DNA of 15,123 bases, taken from positions 1 through 15,123 of the forward strand of contig DMDI01000077.1 of the NCBI GenBank assembly GCA_003445555.1. Reading direction: 5' to 3'. The notes under the pieces are model-generated. The model ran no database searches, was not told the origin of the DNA, and worked only from the letters and a program-made list of their open reading frames with translations. Position 1 is the first letter of the stretch, and every line of letters begins with the position of its first letter. The position numbers and the translations under genes were made by a program. Shown here piece after piece: positions 12,895 to 15,123 of the stretch. The DNA is from Desulfotomaculum sp. (GTDB taxonomy: Bacteria > Bacillota > Desulfotomaculia > Desulfotomaculales > Nap2-2B).

Positions 12895-13239
12895 CTTGTT
12901 CACTTTCTCATAGTAGCGTTGGCGTTTTTGTTTAAATTCCTCGTATAAATGCGGATTTTCTTCATAGTAACTTCGCCGTTTTTGTTTTATTTCCTCGACT
13001 GCCTCTTGTATTTCTTCTTCTGTCATGCCGGCCAGACGATTTGTGGTTGTCCGTGTCAGCTTTGCTTTTTTAACCAATTCCTCAGGTGGGTCCTCGTCCC
13101 GCATAATGGCCTCTACCACAATCGAGAGTTCTTCCTCCGTCCAATCTTCTTCCCATGAATACGGCAGGTCTTTAGCACTATCCCCGTCTTGCGTTCCCAC
13201 AGCAGCCTCCAATCGGGTAACTCTGCTCTCAAGTCTCAC
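12883..13239 (-). CDS. Hypothetical charged protein with RYYE repeats
   Basis: A 118-residue, highly charged protein. Starts MRLESRVTRLEAAVG (short coiled-coil-like N-terminus). The middle is acidic (YSWEEDWTEEELSIVVEAIMRDEDPPEEL). The C-terminus has two related blocks, QKRRSYYEENPHLYEEF and QKRQRYYEKVNKNP. No known family is recognised. The GTG start (13239) overlaps the upstream stop in TAGTG, with AGGAGG eight bases before it, so the pair is translationally coupled. Probably an accessory protein of the mobile element. Confidence 0.65.
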   Translation of the reverse strand: MRLESRVTRLEAAVGTQDGDSAKDLPYSWEEDWTEEELSIVVEAIMRDEDPPEELVKKAKLTRTTTNRLAGMTEEEIQEAVEEIKQKRRSYYEENPHLYEEFKQKRQRYYEKVNKNPL

Positions 13240-13562
13240 TAGCTAATCCTCCTCTCTTTTTGATTTATGCGCTGTTCAAGAGCGTCTATTCTGGCCTCTA
13301 AGCCTGCTGTTTCAACGGCCTTCAAGCTAATTCCGGCTAGATAACCAATGCACCGTGCTTTTTCAAGTGTACCGGCTTCTTCCGGTGAAGTATTCTTAAC
13401 CGCCTCCACCTGTTCAGCCAAGAGCGCAAGAATGTCCTGCGCTGTTTTAAGCTTGAACGGTACGGGAAGCAGGGTTTGCCCTGGGGTTAGCCCGCCCGCT
13501 TTACGGAAGCGTTTATATTCTCGTGAATATGTCCTGCGCTTGTCTTTATCCTTGTACGGCAC
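13239..13562 (-). CDS. Small phage-type hypothetical protein
   Basis: A 107-residue protein starting MPYKDKDKRRTYSREYKRFRKAGG, a basic N-terminal pattern common in small phage-encoded proteins (MPYKDxEKxxxYxREY type). The rest is helical (KTAQDILALLAEQVEAVKNTSPEEAGTLEKARCIGYLAGISLKAVETAGLEARIDALEQRI) and ends in a likely coiled coil. It possibly binds DNA through the basic start; no function is proven. GTG 13562 has GAGGTGG upstream. It sits about 46 bases after a promoter-like extended -10 site and is coupled to the 118-residue gene. Confidence 0.7.
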   Translation of the reverse strand: MPYKDKDKRRTYSREYKRFRKAGGLTPGQTLLPVPFKLKTAQDILALLAEQVEAVKNTSPEEAGTLEKARCIGYLAGISLKAVETAGLEARIDALEQRINQKERRIS

Positions 13563-13614
13563 TCTAGACCACCTCTTTTCCGTATTGGTGGAAATGCTGC
13601 ACCACCATATCTTT

Positions 13615-13645
13615 ATTATAACAATTTGCTGACGCTAGCAAATTG
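13615..13645 (-). promoter_or_regulatory. Extended -10 promoter with overlapping operator-like inverted repeat
   Basis: On the minus strand, TGTTATAAT (extended -10, TATAAT at 13615-13620) is preceded directly by a perfect 9-bp inverted repeat, CAATTTGCT/AGCAAATTG (arms 13637-13645 and 13622-13630, 6-base spacer). The repeat covers the -35/spacer region. This is a typical arrangement for repression of a mobile-element gene. No strong -35 box is seen, which fits an extended -10 promoter. Confidence 0.55.
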
Positions 13646-13756
13646 ATATTTCTTCTCCCTGATGGCCTAAAATGAAGTGCTAGACGTCCAACAGGTAGCT
13701 TAGTATTCGTTTTTATTTAAAGCCTCTTATTTGCCATTCTAGGCCACAAAAAATCG

Positions 13757-14020
13757 TTAATAAGTGTTCCGGTTTCTTATTCTGCCCAAAAAACCGGTCT
13801 GCTGCTTTGCGCTCACATTCACCGGCGGCTTTCTGTCCCTGGCTTGTCGCTTGCGAAGGAAGGCTTTACCTCGCTTAACCGCTTCTCGCCACAGTCCAGG
13901 ATCATGCGCCAGTAGACTAGCCAGCTCAGCTTCCGTTAAGAATAAAGTATGCTTGGTTAGTTTCAGTTCAATGTATTTCTTTTTTAGCGGTTTACCGCTA
14001 TAGGTTGCTTGTTCTTCCAA
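13757..14020 (-). CDS. Small hypothetical protein with DPGLWREA motif
   Basis: An 87-residue basic protein. The N-terminal half (KKKYIELKLTKHTLFLTEAELASLLA) looks like two strands and a helix. Then comes HDPGLWREAVKRGKAFLRKRQARDRK, a basic helix that may bind nucleic acid, and a polar tail. No family name can be given. TTG 14020 is used because GGCAGGG lies upstream and the frame has no nearer ATG. It starts 3 bases after the stop of the 48-residue gene and shares the DPxxWRE pattern with it. Confidence 0.6.
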   Translation of the reverse strand: MEEQATYSGKPLKKKYIELKLTKHTLFLTEAELASLLAHDPGLWREAVKRGKAFLRKRQARDRKPPVNVSAKQQTGFLGRIRNRNTY

Positions 14021-14023
14021 AAC

Positions 14024-14170
14024 TTATTCCCTGCCTTTCAAAGATTTCCTGGCTAGTTCCCGCCACCAGTCCGGGTCTAATATCCATTGCTGCAAAGCAA
14101 CGTCAAAACGATAGTCTAGTGGGTTAACGCTGCTTATCTTAAAGACGTCAATAAACTTAGGCCTAGTCAT
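14024..14170 (-). CDS. 48-residue hypothetical protein with DPDWWREL motif
   Basis: A tiny gene read by hand: MTRPKFIDVFKISSVN at the start and ILDPDWWRELARKSLKGRE at the end. The ATG overlaps the previous stop as ATGA, showing translational coupling. Its C-terminus resembles the DPGLWREAVKRGKAFLRKR part of the following gene, so the two may be relatives or a split/duplicated domain. Function unknown. The tight overlaps on both sides support it as real despite its size. Confidence 0.55.
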   Translation of the reverse strand: MTRPKFIDVFKISSVNPLDYRFDVALQQWILDPDWWRELARKSLKGRE

Positions 14171-14502
14171 AAGTTAACTCCTGTTACACGTCCACTAAAC
14201 GTTTTTTTAATCTCGTGTAATTGTTTCAATGCTTCATCTGTCGGTCGTGGTAGTTCAAGCAGTTCGGCTACTTCCTCAAGGGTATAGGAAATAGCACTCT
14301 GCCACCGGATGGGAATTATAACGTTGCTGTTCTTAACTATGACTATGTATTCACCGCCTAGGGCTTTGCTTTTGACTACTATCCAACCGTACTTCTCAAA
14401 AGCTTCCTCCATCTGGTCAACTTTGACTTGAGAAGATCGCCCCGGCTGGTTCTGGTTTTTCTTTTTTTTGTTTTCCTCAAGCATGTCTAAATATTTACCC
14501 AA
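14167..14502 (-). CDS. Hypothetical protein of the mobile-element replication region
   Basis: A 111-residue protein. The start MGKYLDMLEENKKKK resembles the KYLxxLE opening seen in small proteins next to primase/helicase genes of clostridial elements. It is followed by a Q/N-rich linker, then a compact domain with YGWIVVKSKALGGEYIVIVKNSNVIIPIRW (beta-rich), and a helical end (YTLEEVAELLELPRPTDEALKQLHEIKK). TTG 14502 has AAGGGA about nine bases upstream; ATG 14484 is the alternative. The last bases overlap the 48-residue gene (ATGA). No enzymatic motif is seen. Confidence 0.6.
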   Translation of the reverse strand: MGKYLDMLEENKKKKNQNQPGRSSQVKVDQMEEAFEKYGWIVVKSKALGGEYIVIVKNSNVIIPIRWQSAISYTLEEVAELLELPRPTDEALKQLHEIKKTFSGRVTGVNL

Positions 14503-14633
14503 TGCAATCAGTCCCTTCTTTTTTTGCTTAAACGTGCTTTGTATGAAGTAAGATTAGTATGATTGGTATATAAAACATTCCATTTATGGTTAATGTTATG
14601 TACCAAACGCACTAAACGCACTTCCTATAAGGC
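14503..14633. other. Intergenic spacer with tandem 9-base repeat
   Basis: The 131 bases between the primase-like gene and the 111-residue gene contain a perfect tandem repeat AAACGCACT AAACGCACT (14605-14613, 14614-14622), 12 bases after the primase-like gene's stop in transcription order. No convincing promoter or terminator was found. The repeat could be a protein-binding site. Confidence 0.4.
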
Positions 14634-15123
14634 TCACATTTTGGCTTTGCAAAATATTTTTGGGTTTATTAAAAACACCTCTTTAGTCTGCCGGTTCAAA
14701 ATTTCTACGTTCTGCTTCTTTAGCCAGTTTGCCTCGCATAATTCTTCGGTTGCCTTTTTAGCATTGTCTTTGTCTAGTAAATGCCAATGATTTTTATAAA
14801 CATCATAAATTGTAAAACTATCCTGCAATCTTCCCTGAAGTATCTTTCCAGCTAATTCCCTCGCTGCCCTCTGGCTAATATCCTCAACTTGACCGTAAAC
14901 TCTCCTTGCGTGACTTTCTAATACCTCAGTCCCTGCCGCCGCCTGGGTTGCTGCCTGCTCGCTTACCTGGCCTTCCGCCTGGCCGCCTGCTATGTCAATT
15001 GAATGATTAATTAAAGCCAAAGCAGGCATTAAGCTGCGGTATTTCGCTAAGTGCTCCGCCATAATTGGTTGTTCTTCAGTCCTAATCTTTTTTTCCACTT
15101 CCGTTAACCAATCACTAAAAACT
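14634..15123 (-). CDS. DUF3987-like primase/helicase protein, C-terminal part, cut by window edge
   Basis: The frame is open to the right edge and the last ~163 residues are visible. The block EHLAKYRSLMPALALINHSIDIAGG...VSEQAATQAAAGTEVLESHARRVYG matches the C-terminal region of DUF3987 (YfjI-like) proteins, which are helicase/primase-associated proteins of phages and integrative elements. After it comes a winged-helix-like tail (GRLQDSFTIYDVYKNHWHLLDKDNAKKATEELCEANWLKK). Where relatives often have AAWC before LESHARR, this copy has AAGT. An internal GTG at 15098 is not the true start, because the frame continues upstream (VFSDWLTEVEKK). This gene marks the replication module of the element. 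Confidence 0.7.
   Translation of the reverse strand, partial: VFSDWLTEVEKKIRTEEQPIMAEHLAKYRSLMPALALINHSIDIAGGQAEGQVSEQAATQAAAGTEVLESHARRVYGQVEDISQRAARELAGKILQGRLQDSFTIYDVYKNHWHLLDKDNAKKATEELCEANWLKKQNVEILNRQTKEVFLINPKIFCKAKM

Noticed and set aside
1-15123. tRNA or rRNA genes, including a tRNA attachment site for the mobile element
   Set aside because: No cloverleaf-like or rRNA-like segment was recognised by eye on either strand; a tRNA scan would be needed to be certain.

Overview
The window looks like chromosomal DNA of a strictly anaerobic, probably thermophilic or moderately thermophilic clostridium (Bacillota; Moorella, Carboxydothermus or Desulfotomaculum-like). The evidence is the moderate GC content, strong AAGGAGG ribosome sites, frequent GTG/TTG starts, and the pairing of high-molecular-weight rubredoxin with flavodiiron protein, which is best known from Moorella. 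The genus is not certain.

Positions 1-1383 hold most of a minus-strand gltX (glutamyl-tRNA synthetase) that runs off the left edge. A 436-base AT-rich divergent region (1384-1819) carries a gltX promoter and a rubrerythrin promoter with a PerR/Fur-like palindrome just downstream of it.

Positions 1820-9983 are a plus-strand oxygen, superoxide and NO defence island. In order: rubrerythrin; a two-gene SufC/SufB Fe-S assembly pair; a small glutaredoxin; Hrb (flavin reductase-rubredoxin fusion); FprA flavodiiron protein; a one-iron superoxide reductase; a COG1600 double-[4Fe-4S] protein related to epoxyqueuosine reductase; a decayed haem-catalase remnant not reported by ORF calling; a COQ7-like di-iron protein; a cysteine-dioxygenase-like thiol dioxygenase; and a small cupin. 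Together they suggest handling of O2, superoxide, peroxide and NO, repair of Fe-S clusters, and perhaps O2-dependent thiol chemistry.

Positions ~10001-11826 are a group II intron whose reverse transcriptase/maturase is broken by two frameshifts. Its 3' end abuts, in antisense orientation, the N-terminal part of a phage-type tyrosine integrase whose C-terminal half is missing from the window. This implies a deletion or rearrangement at the edge of a mobile element.

Positions 11818-15123 are the minus-strand body of that element (prophage or integrative element). From right to left: the end of a DUF3987-like primase/helicase protein, a set of small tightly coupled genes of unknown function, and the integrase remnant. 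At least two promoter/operator-like inverted repeats and two intrinsic terminators lie in this part.

The most interesting items are the catalase fossil, the COQ7-like/CDO-like/cupin trio in an anaerobe's stress island, the PerR-like operator, the CxxC tails or insertions in SufC and superoxide reductase, and the intron-integrase junction.
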